A stretch of 64,000 nucleotides of DNA, taken from positions 14,344,077 through 14,408,076 of the forward strand of contig CM055113.1 of NCBI GenBank assembly GCA_029204225.1. Direction: 5' to 3'. A model generated the notes under the pieces. That model worked only from the letters and a program-made list of their open reading frames with translations. It made no database searches and was not told the DNA's origin. The translations under genes were made by a program, and so were the position numbers. This DNA comes from Diphasiastrum complanatum. Taxonomy: Eukaryota; Streptophyta; Lycopodiopsida; Lycopodiales; Lycopodiaceae. Below, piece after piece: positions 21,786-33,287 of the stretch (its first letter is position 1; every line of letters begins with the position of its first letter).

Positions 21786-22101
21786 GAGAGCAAGGACATT
21801 CCACATCCACTTCATAAGAGAAAGTTGAAAACATTGTACAATGATTTGAAATTGTTACTTATATAGGAAATTGAGGAGATGGACATCCCAATTCCTATTG
21901 GCTAATCTAAACCTAAGTATTCAAATAGTGGAAGGAACTCATTCAAAAATTTGAGAGAACCAATTCGAATATGAATTTTGGTGGGAACCTCTACTTTATT
22001 CACTAACTTGACTATTAGGCCCTGCGACATTAAAAGCCCACAAAAAGGCCTAAAGTCCTTTTATTAACTTGTAACTACTCAGATAACTATGCAATCATCG
22101 G
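21786..22101. repeat. Dispersed repeat, copy A
   Basis: Direct copy of 23,224-23,629. Shared text includes 'cttatataggaaattgagga', 'cccaattcctattggctaat', 'actattaggccctgcgacat' and 'aaaggcctaaagtcctttta'. This copy lacks the about 100-bp tRNA-like insertion found in copy B. Confidence 0.85.
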
Positions 22102-22329
22102 GTTGGGGACTTACACACGCAAGGTGCCAAATCCCTCTCACTTATTAACTAGGGTTAATATTGTCTCGATATCCGCAAACCCTCCAACAGTATCCCCCAC
22201 CAAAACTGGTGGCGGTCCCACGACACCAACCTCGAAGCTTGAATGCAAATTTTCAATAATAGCTCATATGGGTCCGGTGGCCATTCATGATAACCTTGTT
22301 CATTGACAAATGGGTAGTCGACACCATCC

Positions 22330-22900
22330 AAAGTATCCCAAGATCATACTTATTGATTTTGATCCTTGTAGAGACATCGTTGAAGCTAATGACAAGTTTA
22401 AAAAAATTCTTTTTTGATTTTGATCCTTGTAGATGGGTGCAGCTGCTAGCAATGACATTGTTGAAGCTAATGACAAGTTTAAAAAAATTATTTTTTTTGA
22501 CATTTTCAAAAATTTGTAACTTCCTCAATAATTAACGAAATGAGAAAACAATTATATGACTAGAAATCCCTTTCAATGCTCTACAACTTTGCCATACAGA
22601 TGGAATTATAGAGAATAGAAGGTTGGGCGAAAAATAAATCAAACAGGGCAGAAAAATAAAAAAAATCTGGAAGTTTCTAGTTTTTGACACTGTTTACAAA
22701 ATTTTGTGGCCAACTTCAAAATTTTGTAACTTGCTCAATACTGAACGGAATCCAAAAACAATTACATGAATAGAAAGCCCTTTCAATGCTCTACAATAGT
22801 ATTTATTCAGATTGAAGTACAAAGAACAAAAAATTGGATGGAAATTGAATCAAAGAGAGCAGAATTTAAAAAAAATAAAACAGAAAATATAGTCCCCACT
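22330..22900. repeat. Two short tandem duplications
   Basis: A unit of about 80 bp ('gttgaagctaatgacaagtt', then A-run, 'ttttgatccttgtag') is repeated at about 22,360-22,425 and 22,440-22,500. A unit of about 200 bp ('ttttgtaacttgctcaata...', 'ccctttcaatgctctacaa') is repeated at about 22,510-22,700 and 22,715-22,890. No gene is seen. Confidence 0.75.
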
Positions 22901-23040
22901 CATTTTTTTTAACGTTTTTGGACATAACTCTCACAAATCACATCCATAATGCAAAGCTAACCCTAGCATGCGAAGACCAAGATGCCTAAATGCAAGCTAA
23001 CCATTAACACTACGATCCACTAACACTACTTCAGTGAAGG

Positions 23041-23045
<5 letters not shown>

Positions 23046-23127
<82 letters not shown>

Positions 23128-23153
23128 CACACACACACACACACACACACACA
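23046..23153. repeat. (CT)n-(AC)n compound microsatellite
   Basis: About 39 CT units, then 'gctc', then about 13 AC units. The minus-strand ORF that crosses it (long RE dipeptide run) is a repeat artefact. Confidence 0.98.
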
Positions 23154-23223
23154 ATCCCAACAACTAGCAAATCCAACAATTGATAAATCCAAAAAAAACA
23201 TGAGAGATGGAGGAGGAAAGAAG

Positions 23224-23629
23224 AAGAGCAAGGACATTTCCTATCCATTCCATAAGAGGCTCTACCGCTTGTATTGAAATGCTTCTTGGTTTCCAAGGGG
23301 AGGCTCAAACTTGAGACCAAAGAAACTTTGGATGTCAAGCTAACCAACTGAGCCAACCCCGTACAATGATTCAAAATTGCTACTTATATAGGAAATTGAG
23401 GAGATGGGCATCCCAATTCCTATTGGCTAATCTAAACGTAAGTATTCAAATAGTGGAGGGAACACAATTCAAAAATTGGAGGAAATCAATTTGAATGTGA
23501 AATTTGGTGAGAACCCCTACTCTATTCACTAATTTGACTATTAGGCCCTGCGACATTAAAAGTCACGCAAAAAGGCCTAAAGTCCTTTTATTAACTTGTA
23601 ACTAATCAAATAACTATGTGATCATCGGT
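23224..23629. repeat. Dispersed repeat, copy B
   Basis: Direct copy of 21,786-22,101, interrupted at 23,259-23,360 by a tRNA-like SINE insertion. Its right end runs into the truncated copia gag on the minus strand. Confidence 0.85.
23259..23360 (-). mobile_element. tRNA-derived SINE-like insertion
   Basis: On the minus strand the segment starts GGGGTTGGCTCAGTTGGTTA, with a good RNA polymerase III box A (TGGCTCAGTTGG). A box B-like 'AAGTTTGAGCC' follows about 45 nt later. It is absent from the otherwise matching copy A of the host repeat, so it behaves as an insertion. No clear target duplication or poly-T tail was found, so it may be partial. Confidence 0.6.
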
Positions 23630-24082
23630 AAGCAATGTCATAATTGCATCTTGATCGTCTATGACTGATTTGACAGCGGCCATCTGTTGCAAGAGATTTT
23701 TAAACTGGTTAATATGATTCTGAAGAGAATCATTGTTTGACATCTTGAGTGTGAAGACTTTCCTTCGAAGATGTAACTTAGTAGTTACGTCTCTCACATC
23801 ATATAGTGAGCTCAAGATGTCCCAAACTTCTTTCAAAGTTCTGACTTTAGCTACATGGCCAATTTGAGTATCTGATATATTGAGGATAATGTCCTTTTTT
23901 TTTTTATCCTTTGATTTCCACTTTGAGTCTTTTGTGTCGTCTTTAGGCTTTACTTCTGTACATGTAACAACATCCCACAACTCGTTGGCAATTAGCAAGG
24001 TCTTCATCTTTAATTTCCACCAATGATAATTGGATCCATTCAGCTTGTCTGCAATAAGACAAGCTTTACTTTGAGAATCCAT
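23606..24082 (-). pseudogene. Copia element 3: gag fragment
   Basis: The frame starts at the ATG at 24,082 with MDSQSKACLIADKLNGSNYH. It has the Ty1/copia gag pattern: LNGSNYxxWKxKM, 'LKEVWDILSSLYD', 'KLHLRRKVFTLKM' and 'INQFKNLLQQMAAV', which belong to the UBN2-type gag family. The zinc knuckle and all of pol are missing. The C-terminus stops where the dispersed repeat begins. Upstream on the minus strand lie the primer site and LTR. Confidence 0.85.
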
Positions 24083-24250
24083 CTAGAACTTTAGTTTGAC
24101 GACGTTAAGAAAGATACCGTGATGCACTAAAATTGGAAATCAATTCTTTGATACGGAAACAAATTGATTCGAACTGAAGAATAATTTGATATCACGAAAG
24201 ATATCAAGTATTAGAGCTTGTGCTACAATATTAGGACTTGAAGAATCAAC

Positions 24251-24262
24251 GCTCTGATACCA
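24251..24262 (-). other. Primer-binding site of copia element 3
   Basis: The complement reads TGGTATCAGAGC. It sits about 170 bp upstream of the gag ATG and directly next to the LTR end at 24,263. Confidence 0.85.
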
Positions 24263-24800
24263 TGTTGGAAAGAGGTACGTAAAAGATAGGTAAAAAAGAA
24301 TCGAATAAAAATAATTCGAACGACAAGAATGAAAACTTATCGTGCGCAGCGGAATAAACTATCTTTCACTTTCTTTATGCATGACTACGCCTTTCAATTT
24401 CGAACAAAACAATAGGGATAGAAATCACATTCGATCTTATAGTAACTAACTTTGAAATCATTAGTACTACAGTGATTACGTAGCCAAACAATAAGCATTG
24501 AATTATCAGACAAATAAATTAATGCAAGGCGGTGCCTTTGCTCGTAAACAGTCTGTCTGCAGAAATGAACGTAAACTGTCATGCGACAAAATTGCGAAAG
24601 TGCAAAAAATGCGAAGGTGTTGGCCAAAGTCATTTCTTTAGCATTTGAGGCATCTGGCATTTTGCAAAAAAATTGAAGTGAGACCCAATCCCGAAAGGCG
24701 AAAATCCCGAAAATGCCGACATTGTGAGCCGTTTTTGAGAAGTTATGCAGACTGTGTAAAAACACGAAGAAAACTGTAGGTCTGGATAAAAGTTGGACGA
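24263..24800 (-). repeat. 5' LTR of copia element 3 (outer end uncertain)
   Basis: The inner end is TGTTGGAAAG on the plus strand, which is the LTR's 3' CCAACA end read on the minus strand. The outer boundary is not visible, because no matching second LTR lies in the window. The 172-codon minus ORF here (24,394-24,912) has no recognisable content. Confidence 0.5.
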
Positions 24801-24864
24801 AGATTAAAATATCGATCAGTCGATTAGTAGGAGAATAATCCAATACAAAGGGTACAAAATTACG

Positions 24865-25408
24865 ATGGTGAAGGATGTGCAGTTGAAATTCTTCGACAAG
24901 TATGCAAATCAAGTGTTGTTCATCACTGATGCTGACACAACCATGTCAGCTTAGAATTTTGGATACTTGGTGGACGCACTGGCAGGTCAACCGGTATGTT
25001 TTGGAACCATTGTTTATAAGGCATTTTCCGCTGAGTTAAGAACAAGGAGTTTTCTACAGTGCACACATATCTCGATTGTATGAACATTTTGGCATACTCA
25101 CTAAGACAAAACAAGGTGTTCTGGCAGGCAGAATGCTAATGACAACTAAAATCGATGTATTCAGTCTCTTGCATAATACCTCTGTTCCACAAATCCAACC
25201 AACACCTATTACTGCTATGGAGGTTGTTGACACAACAGCAGTCCAGAAGGAATCTGCTTCAGATGCTGCTCTACAAGTTATACTCGACTCCTCCACAATA
25301 GTTGACTCTATGACAATCGTGCCAATTGTGGACAGGTCTTCTCAAAAGCCAAAGAGCCCTTCATCTACAAATGACAAAGATACAATTTTCGATCACATCT
25401 GCAGATAG
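24865..25408 (+). pseudogene. Unrecognised ORF, possible transposon gag-like domain
   Basis: Reading from the ATG at 24,865 (MVKDVQLKFFDKYANQVLF), one TAG at about 24,952 interrupts a frame that otherwise runs to 25,408. The part 'YLVDALAGQPVCFGTIVYKA' followed by 'LYEHFGIL' loosely resembles the 'putative plant transposon protein' domain found next to plant retroelements. That match is weak. The C-terminal half is rich in Thr, Ser and Val, with no motif. It ends 16 bp before the splice signal of the H3-like exon on the opposite strand. Confidence 0.35.
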
Positions 25409-25424
25409 ACTTCTTGTCACCTAC

Positions 25425-25639
25425 CTGATGGACCTCTGTATGTGAGATTTCAGAATCAGAAGATTATTTGTCTTTTGAAGCTTTCGAATATCCTTGAGCC
25501 AGGGTGGGTCTCTTCTTCTGCCCCTTGGCCTAGGAGGAGGTGGTGGTGGACGAGGTGGTGGTTGTGGATTTTCCTGAACCGCACCTGAAATTGGTACTCC
25601 ACCTGAATGCCCTCGTGTTGTCTGCTTGGTCCATGCCAT
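25425..25639 (-). pseudogene. Histone H3 / CENH3-like first exon
   Basis: The product starts MAWTKQTTRGHSGG, aligning with the H3 tail MARTKQTARKSTGG: Lys4, Thr6, Arg8 and Gly12-13 are kept. Arg2 is Trp, Lys9 is Gly, Ser10 is His and Lys14 is Val. A Pro/Arg-rich stretch follows (QPPPRPPPPPPRPRGRRRD). Then 'WLKDIRKLQKTNNLLILKSH' and 'IQRSIR' line up with the H3 alpha-N/alpha-1 region ([27 protein letters not shown]). The TNNLLI variant is closer to centromeric H3. The exon ends at a consensus donor (ATCAG/GTAGGT). No exon for the rest of the histone fold was recognised downstream, although exons lacking ATG would be easy to miss. It is an H3-variant fragment, either captured or broken. Confidence 0.6.
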
Positions 25640-25799
25640 TACTGTGTAGTAGTGGATCAGCGTGCGATAATGTTGATTTCAAGATCAGACCTCAGGTCGG
25701 ACACGTCGAAGCGATACTTGAGCTAAACAATTCTGTTAGCTGGTAGCGGATGGGACGAGCGAGTAGGAACAGATGGAAGGAAGTTGTTTTCGAACACAC

Positions 25800-27123
25800 T
25801 GAATCGATATCGCATGGATACAAATAACTATAAGCAAAAAAAATTCAGCGTCGTCGATCAGTATATATAGACAAAATCAGAAGTGACTGCAAATATGGTG
25901 GTTTGCAAACATGGTGGCTCATATTATGATGATGATTACTTAGAGGCTTGTCAATCAAATTAATCTGAATATCCATCAGTCATCAAAATGATTAGTCCAT
26001 ATCGAATTAATCAAAACTAATTTCAAATAAAATATGGTCACATCTACAATTAATCACAATTCTACCATTTAATGCTGAAATTGACAATGTTAAGCTTAAA
26101 ATATAAGAACTTTTTTATATCCAATAACTATAATTTTGGAAAATTCCAAAGGCCAGATTTTCACTCGATAGCTAATCAACGTGCATATAAAGCATTTGAC
26201 AACCATAGTATGTATTCTCGCGCGCTCATCCGATATGGGACGCAATATGAATGATCAGAGCTTGATTTGATAGATTCTGCATAACTTTGGCTAGTATGAA
26301 AAGTCTTCCGAATCAAGTTTTGATCATGCATATAGGGTCCAATAGTTTCGAAAATCTCGATAATATTTTGGTCCTGGAATAGCGATTCGACGCACGTAGT
26401 TCAAATGAAGCAAATACATTGTCTGCCAGGTGCGCTGATCCGATATCCCATATGCAAAAAAATCATATTGGAATGCATAATGAAAGACTTATGAAAATGT
26501 TTTGAATGAACATTATCTCAAAAGGAAAATTTGCATCTTTACGGTGTTTAAATAGGGTGAGAGATTGTAATAATTCTCCTCGTTCACGTTTTTCAATGAT
26601 TTAATGTATTAATCGATTGTTTATAGTTTTTTTAATGATTATTCTAGGAGGCTAGTAATTGTCTATTTAATGTATTCTGGCACAGGGCTAATGATGATTC
26701 GTTGAGTCTAGTACTAGACTAGTTAATGTATTTCGACGTAGGTCCAAATTAGTCTCATTCTGATTGGATGATAAATATAGGCTGTAAGTCACAATTCGTT
26801 ATTTGACAAATGTATGGCTGTGATCAACAGGAATTGGCTATAAATATGTGCACCACTTTTCATATTTCGATTCCGTAATCTTTTATTCTGAACTCTCTAG
26901 CCTTCTTGTTTTTCTTCATTCTCCCGATATCGAATCGACGCATGCCATCCCTTGCTATGCATGCTCGTATTCATTCAGGCGTGCTGAATCGATATCAGTT
27001 ACTTCCAACCAGTGCTTTTCGGAAATTTCATTCTTGACCTTACCATATCGGATCAGCGCGCGCACTTTGCTTTATTCCTCTACCGATATTTATCTGACGC
27101 TTTGAACCGATATCGGATTCAAT
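25800..27123 (+). promoter_or_regulatory. Upstream region with TATA box and GATATC palindromes
   Basis: A TATA box (TATAAAT, 26,839-26,845) lies about 280 bp before the ATG at 27,124. Variants of (A/C)CGATATC(G) occur near 25,804, 26,229, 26,440, 26,925, 26,988, 27,046, 27,083 and 27,106. Several are flanked by GCGC or GATC (for example 'gcgctgatccgatatccc'). They could be protein-binding sites or the sub-repeats of an LTR. I do not recognise the family. Confidence 0.4.
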
Positions 27124-27998
27124 ATGTCTAGTTCTTCTATGGCCTCAGATGACAAACTTATGGATTTTTTTAATACCAGTGACATTCCATCTGACAAATT
27201 AGAGTATTTTGCTAGTATTTTTTTTGCTCCCTTCGATATCGATAAGCTAGTTTATGAGAATCGTTATAATTTAATTTCTTATTTTGATAATTTTTTTCAG
27301 ATTATTAGTACTCTTGTTTTGAATATAGATAATTTTTGTTTCGTTCATTTTCAGGACCTTGTACATTCCCAACCATCCTCTAAGCATAAACACAATAGAA
27401 AGTACTCTAACCTGCGTGACCATTTCAAAAGAAATATATACTGTGATATCCACAAAAGAATATGTCACCTTCTAATCAAAGGGATGGCTTTTGTGTTGTA
27501 CATATCTGCTGAAATTCCAGATGATGAGTCTGTTGAATCTTCAACTGTTCCATTGATTGAAGCATCTGCACCTACTCCAGTTAATGTAACTGATGCAGAT
27601 ATTGATATAGGGGTTAAAGCTGAAGCTTCTATGGCTTCAAAAAAATTCTCCCTCATTCTATAATCCTCTTTGATTCTCTTCCATCTGCATCTCCTGTTAA
27701 TCAATTAACTCTAATCGATGTTTCTTTATATTTTATAAATAATGAATGTTATATTTCATTTAATGATATAGAAGATGTATTGAATTTGAGAGAGGATGAA
27801 ATCCTCTCAATTTTTGCTCAAAATTTATCAGAATTTTTTGACATTGTTGATTACTCATATGATATGACCTTGAAAGTGAGATAGATTATGATAAAGATGG
27901 CAATTGGAAATCTGGCAATGAGGCCTTAATGGCCATGATTGAAAAATCTAAAGCCTATGAAAAGACTTTGCCTACAGAGGAGGAATTTTTGGAATTTA
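27124..27998 (+). pseudogene. Unrecognised protein gene cut by copia element 2
   Basis: The ORF starts at the ATG at 27,124 (MSSSSMASDDKLMDFFNTSD) and runs 179 codons. After a frameshift at the A-run near 27,640 it continues as '...PVNQLTLIDVSLYFINN' and 'LREDEILSIFAQNLSEFFDI'. A second shift near 27,870 gives 'DGNWKSGNEALMAMIEKSKA' up to the retrotransposon junction. No known domain is visible. The N-terminal half is rich in Asp, Phe and Ile. The copia LTR starts at about 27,998. Coding-like sequence with a spliced look (33,288-33,573) sits on the far side and may be the rest of the same gene. Confidence 0.4.
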
Positions 27999-28507
27999 GA
28001 GAGAAAACGTATCAAGAGCTCTCGGGTAGAGAGAGAAAGCTAGAAATCCAATAACTCACAAAATCCATAAAATCACCAAATCATCTTCAAAATGAGGAGT
28101 ACAATGATACTAGTAGGTCCACAAGCTACCACTATGCTTAACTATGATTGGACCACATTTTGTCACCTCTTGATCCTATTGGATCATTGATCTATGCACC
28201 TCTTAATTCTATTGGACTATATTCAAGCACACCTCAATTTCCTATTGGACCTCACAATGTTCCACCTCTATATCCTATTGGACCTCTTGGAATTCATCAA
28301 ACAAAAACTTTACACTTGTCTACACTCTAATTAGCAAGTGTTTAGCCTCTTACTCTATTTTGGCTCAATAGTGGCATTACAAGTGGAAATGCATAATTTG
28401 CCATCTATGCCAAATTTATTCCTATCAACATCCTACACCTAGATGCTTGATGTAAAAAACATAAGACCCCTATATCTAACATAGATAATCTTTTTCAATT
28501 CTTCACA
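27998..28507 (-). repeat. 3' LTR of copia element 2 (outer end deleted)
   Basis: Nearly identical to 32,777-33,286. The inner end is TTCACA at 28,507, followed by the complement of a purine tract (AGGAGGAG). About 220 bp of the outer end are missing. The break falls at 'agagagaaaa', which is present both in the LTR and in the flank, suggesting deletion by microhomology. Confidence 0.9.
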
Positions 28508-31500
28508 CTCCTCCTAAAAAATTATGCACACAAAAACTAAGATCGGGCCTAGTAATGGTAAGCCAAATCAAGGAGCCTACAAGACTCCTAAAAAGTGTGA
28601 TGTCCTCAAAGGATCTTTCATCACCTTTATTAGGATCTTTTACAATTTGCTCCATTGGAGTATCTATGCTCTTAGAATTTTCCATATGGAATTTTTTCAA
28701 CATAGAGTGAGCATATCTAGATTGGCATATAAAGACATGATTTTCATAAAAATCAATTTCTAGGCCTAGGATGTAATGTATCTCTCCTAGATCTTGCATT
28801 TTAAACTCACATCCAAGTGCTAGCTTGGTTTCATCAACTAGCTTGATACAACTTCCACAAAGAATAATGTCATCAACATAAATTAGAAGAATGACAATAT
28901 TGCTATCAACAAACTTTAGATACATGGAAGGATCATAGTCACTAAGAGTAAATCCTAGTGAGATAAGAAAAGAGTTAAGTCTTGAATACCATGATCTTGG
29001 TGCTTGCTTGAGTCCATAAAGACTTTTGAAGAGCAAGCACACTTTGGACTCATCCTTGATGAATCCTTGAGGTTGTTCCATATAGATCTCCTCCTCAAGA
29101 TAACCATTTAGAAAAGCATTGGATACATCTAATTGGAACACCTTCCACTTGAAAAAACAAGCAAGAGAAATAAGAATTCTTATTGTCACCATCTTTGCAA
29201 CGGGAGCAAAGGTCTCCTCATAATCAAGACCATGGATTTGAGCAAATCCTTTGGCACATAATCTTGCTTTATGCTTGTTGATGGTGCCATCATGATTGAA
29301 CTTGATCCGAAATACCCACTTGCAACCAATCACATGCTTGTTGGAAGGAGGATCCACAAGCTCCCAAGTATTGTTGGTGATCAATGCATCATACTCTTGC
29401 TTCATGGCATCATACCACTCCTTGGTATTGAGTGCCTCTTGTACATTCTTTGGCTCTTCATGGGAGACATAAAAAACATAATTAGTGGAATCAAGATCCA
29501 CTTGTTTTCCTTTGTCAACATATGAGAGCCTCTTAGGCTCGGATCTATCTCTCATGGATCTTCTTGGTGAGAAAATCCGAGGAGAGTCTTCTTCAAATCT
29601 CGACTCCATCACATCATGATTGTCTTCAAAATCAATAATTGATGATGCATCCATAGATTTCTTGATCTCGGCCTCTTCAAATGATGAGTGTTGATCTTCA
29701 TGAAAGACAACATCTCTACTTTCAATAACTTGAGAAGTAGAGAGTATAAAGACTCTATAGGCCTTCTTGGTGGATGAGTATCCAACCATGATCCCTTTGC
29801 ATGCACTAGGATCTTCCTTCTTCCTTGTTTCCAAGGGAATATGGACAAAGCATAAGCATCCAAAAACTCTAAGGTGATCAACCTTAGGCTTCTTCAAAAA
29901 TAAGATTTCATATGGTGACTTTCCTCCAAGAGCTATATGTGGGAGCCTATTGCAAAGATAATTTGCACAATTAATGGCTTCTCCCCAAAAATCTTTGGGC
30001 AAAGATGCCTCAATTCTCATAGATTTTGCACATTCACATAGAGATCTATTCTTTCTCTCGGCCACTCCATTTTGAGATGGAGAGTAGGCACAAGAAAACT
30101 CTCTTTTAATGCCTTCAAGCTCACAAAAATCTTGAAATTTATTGGAGATATATTCACCACCTCCATCACTTCTAAGAGCTTTAATCTTGAATGAGAATTG
30201 CTTCTCTACATAAGCTTTGAAAATAAGGAAATGATCAAACACCATAGATTTTGAAGCAAGAAGATATATCCAAGTGAATCTTGTGTAATCATCAATGAAA
30301 GTAACAAAACAAGTGGCTCCTCCCTTGCTTGTAGTTGATGAGAAATGCACATCCGAGTGGATTAACTCCAAAGGATGCTTGCTTTTGATAGAAGATCTTG
30401 TAAATGGCTTTTTGTGAGATTTAGCAATAGCACAAGCCTCACAAGGCTTGATCTTCTTGGAGAATGACTTTGGCAAGCCAATAGCTTTGGATTATTTGAT
30501 CATAGAGAGCATGGATTTGTAGTTGGGATGTCCCAACCTCCTATGCCATAATTCCTCCATAGAGAGCTTGTTCACAAGAGCAACATTACAAGCATTCACA
30601 TACTCATTTGGATCTAGTTTATAGATGCCACCAAATCTAGATCCTAATGCAAGTATCTCATCATTCTTCTTGATAGTGCAAGTATCAACATTGAATTTTA
30701 CATCAAGGCCATTATCAAGCAATTGGCCAACACTAATAAGATTCTTGGTAAGCTTAGGTACATAAAGAACTCTAGAGAGAGAAAGAACTTTAGAGGATGC
30801 AAGCTTCAAGGGAATGTTCCCTATGCCTTCAATAGGACATTCAAAATCATTTGCAGTGTATATTGATTTCTTCACTCCATCATAAGGTGCAATAGAAGAG
30901 AAAGAGTCCTTGGAGCTACACATATGTGAAGAGGCTCCACTATCAATATACCATAGGCCGTCCTTCTTGAAAGGAGTAGATGAGAAACTAGAGACCATAA
31001 GACATCCCTCTCCATCACTTGCAATAGTGTCTTCCTTCTCATTGGTAATATTGGCTTGCTTGAGTTGATTCTTCTTTTTGAAGCAATTGGTGGCATAATG
31101 ACCTTTCTTGCCACAATAAAAGCACTTGATCTTCTTCTTCTTCTTGAGCTTGGATGATGAAGCATTAGAGGAATCATCTTCCTCCTCATCTTTGTCTTTG
31201 GATTTGACTTTGTCCTTGCTTGAGGATTGTTGATGTTGGTTCTTGCTCCTCTCTTTGTGCTTATCCTTGGCAAAGAGAGCTTTGCCATCATTATGAGTGA
31301 GAGAAAGCTTGTCCATCCTCAAGAGCTTGTACTCTTGTCTTGATTCTTCTGAAATTAGCACACTTTGGAGAGCCTCCAAACTTGGTAGCTCCTCCTTAAT
31401 GGCATAGGATTGGACAAGATTATCAAATTCACTTCTCAAGCCATTGAGAATGACTTGAACTAGATCATTTTGATTGATGGAATCACCAATACAAGCAAAC

Positions 31501-31958
31501 TCTCTATGAATATCTTTTACTCTCAAAACATAACTAGATGCACTCTCATCACTCTTTTGGCTACTTTGAAAGATTTGATTCCTAAGAGTGAGAAGCCTAG
31601 AGGTATTCTTAGCCTCATAGATAGTCTTGAGACAATCCCAAGCTTCTTTGGCTGTTGTACAAGTACCTATCTCCCTCAATATCTCATTAGAGACATTCAT
31701 CTTAATGTAGTGGAGAGCCATCCTAGCTCTCTTTTTGTATTTTTGAGCCTCTTGAAGAACTTGTGGTTCTTCTTCAAGGCCAAGAACTATGTCCATCACG
31801 TCTTGAAGGATCAAGATGGACTCCATCCTCATTTTCCAAATTGAATAATTTGAAGTGGTCAATCTTTCACTTGGTTCCAACAAGGATGAACCCATTGAAG
31901 ACATTTGAAGTGAAGAAAACTCAAATGATGAACAATAAATGTTGTTACACACTTTCAA
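28503..31958 (-). pseudogene. Copia element 2: gag-pol polyprotein
   Basis: Minus strand, nearly intact Ty1/copia polyprotein. Gag runs from the ATG at 31,958 (or the internal MSSMGSS). The zinc knuckle is CFYCGKKGHYATNC, the protease site DSGASSH, and the pre-integrase motif LWHRRLGHPN. One TAA at about 30,489 follows 'SMIK'. Integrase has HSDV, RSDGGGEY and AERKNRS (the D, D and E). Reverse transcriptase has 'FQLDVSNAFLNG' and the YVDD motif. RNase H is missing: the frame goes from 'LTITRPDLSFCVHN' straight into the polypurine tract and LTR. Apart from that deletion and one stop the frame is clean, so it is young but not autonomous. Confidence 0.95.
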
Positions 31959-32536
31959 TAGGATCCAGTATAGGCAAAGTTAGGATCTAACACTCTTAGC
32001 ACGTGTGAAATACACTAAGAAACCAAATTTGACTCAAATACAATGATATTGCATGAAACAAAATGGCTAAGATCTCAAAACAGTGCCTAGATCACATATA
32101 GATGAGATTGGCAAGCATATAACTGTGATTTTGGATCAACCAAGCAATCTCTTGACCAAACCAAATGTGTCCACCCAGGTCTAGGTGCCCTACCTAACCC
32201 TCTTCAAAAGCTTATAACTTTTGATTGGCTCAACCAAATGGAATGAAACTGATTGCAACAAAAACTAGACAAAAATAGCTTCAAAACAAGCTATCAAGCA
32301 AGATAAATGGATCAAACATGAGAGAGAACTTCCAAACTGAAATTGGATGTTCCTCACACGTGTCTGAGCACCTGATTCCGTACAGTACCAGGTCAGACCC
32401 AATCTATGTCCTTTTGATCTCTTTTGATCCAAGATTGAACAAGATAGCTAGGAAAATGGGCCTTGACAACTTCTAGCTCAAGATTGATGAAAAAAATTTC
32501 ACTTAGATGGATCAAAATGCATGGTAACCTTAGGTA

Positions 32537-32549
32537 GGCTCTGATACCA
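32537..32549 (-). other. Primer-binding site of copia element 2
   Basis: The complement reads TGGTATCAGAGCC, directly inside the LTR that starts at 32,550. Confidence 0.92.
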
Positions 32550-33286
32550 TGTTGAATTTCACACGTTTGGACTGTCCACTACATGTACTTGTGATCTCCT
32601 AAGGTGAGTAGATGCACCAAGATCAAGACTAGATTGAGATTCAAGATCAATCTTGAATCCTATGGCAAAAACACACTGCTACATGCATTCAATCACTTCC
32701 AACTCTCACTCACACGTGTGGGAAGTATTCAAAAAATAATCTAAGTAAAAACAAGCTGCTCTCCTCGAGTAGAGAGAGAAAATGCATCAAGAGCTCTCGA
32801 GTAGAGAGAGAAAGCTAGAAATCCAATAACTCACAAAATCCATGAAATCACCAAATCAATTGACTTCAAAATGAGGAGTACAATGATACTAGTAGGTCCA
32901 CGAGCTACCACTATGCTTAACTATGATTGGACCACATTTTGTCACCTCTTGATCCTATTGGATCATTGATCTATGCACCTCTTAATTCTATTGGACTATA
33001 TTCAAGCACACCTCAATTTCCTATTGGACCTCACAAGGTTCCACCTCTATATCCTATTGGACCTCTTGGAATTCATCAAACAAAAGCTTTACACTTGTCT
33101 ACACTCTAATTAGCAAGTGTTTAGCCTCTTACTCTATTTTGGCTCAATAGTGGCATTACAAGTGGAAATGCATAATTTGCCATCTATGCCAAATTTATTC
33201 CTATCAACATCCTACACCTAGATGCTTGATGTAAAAAACATAAGACCCCTATATCTAACATAGATAATCTTTTTCAATTCTTCACA
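32550..33286 (-). repeat. 5' LTR of copia element 2
   Basis: Plus-strand ends are TGTTGAATTTC and TTCTTCACA, 737 bp long. This is the complete LTR of the family, since the other copy is truncated. Confidence 0.9.
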
Positions 33287-33287
33287 A

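Noticed and set aside
22997-23374. 125-codon minus ORF with an RE repeat
   Set aside because: It crosses the (CT)n-(AC)n microsatellite and has no other content.
24394-24912. 172-codon minus ORF
   Set aside because: It covers the probable copia LTR. It is rich in Phe, Cys and His, with no motif, and is likely chance.
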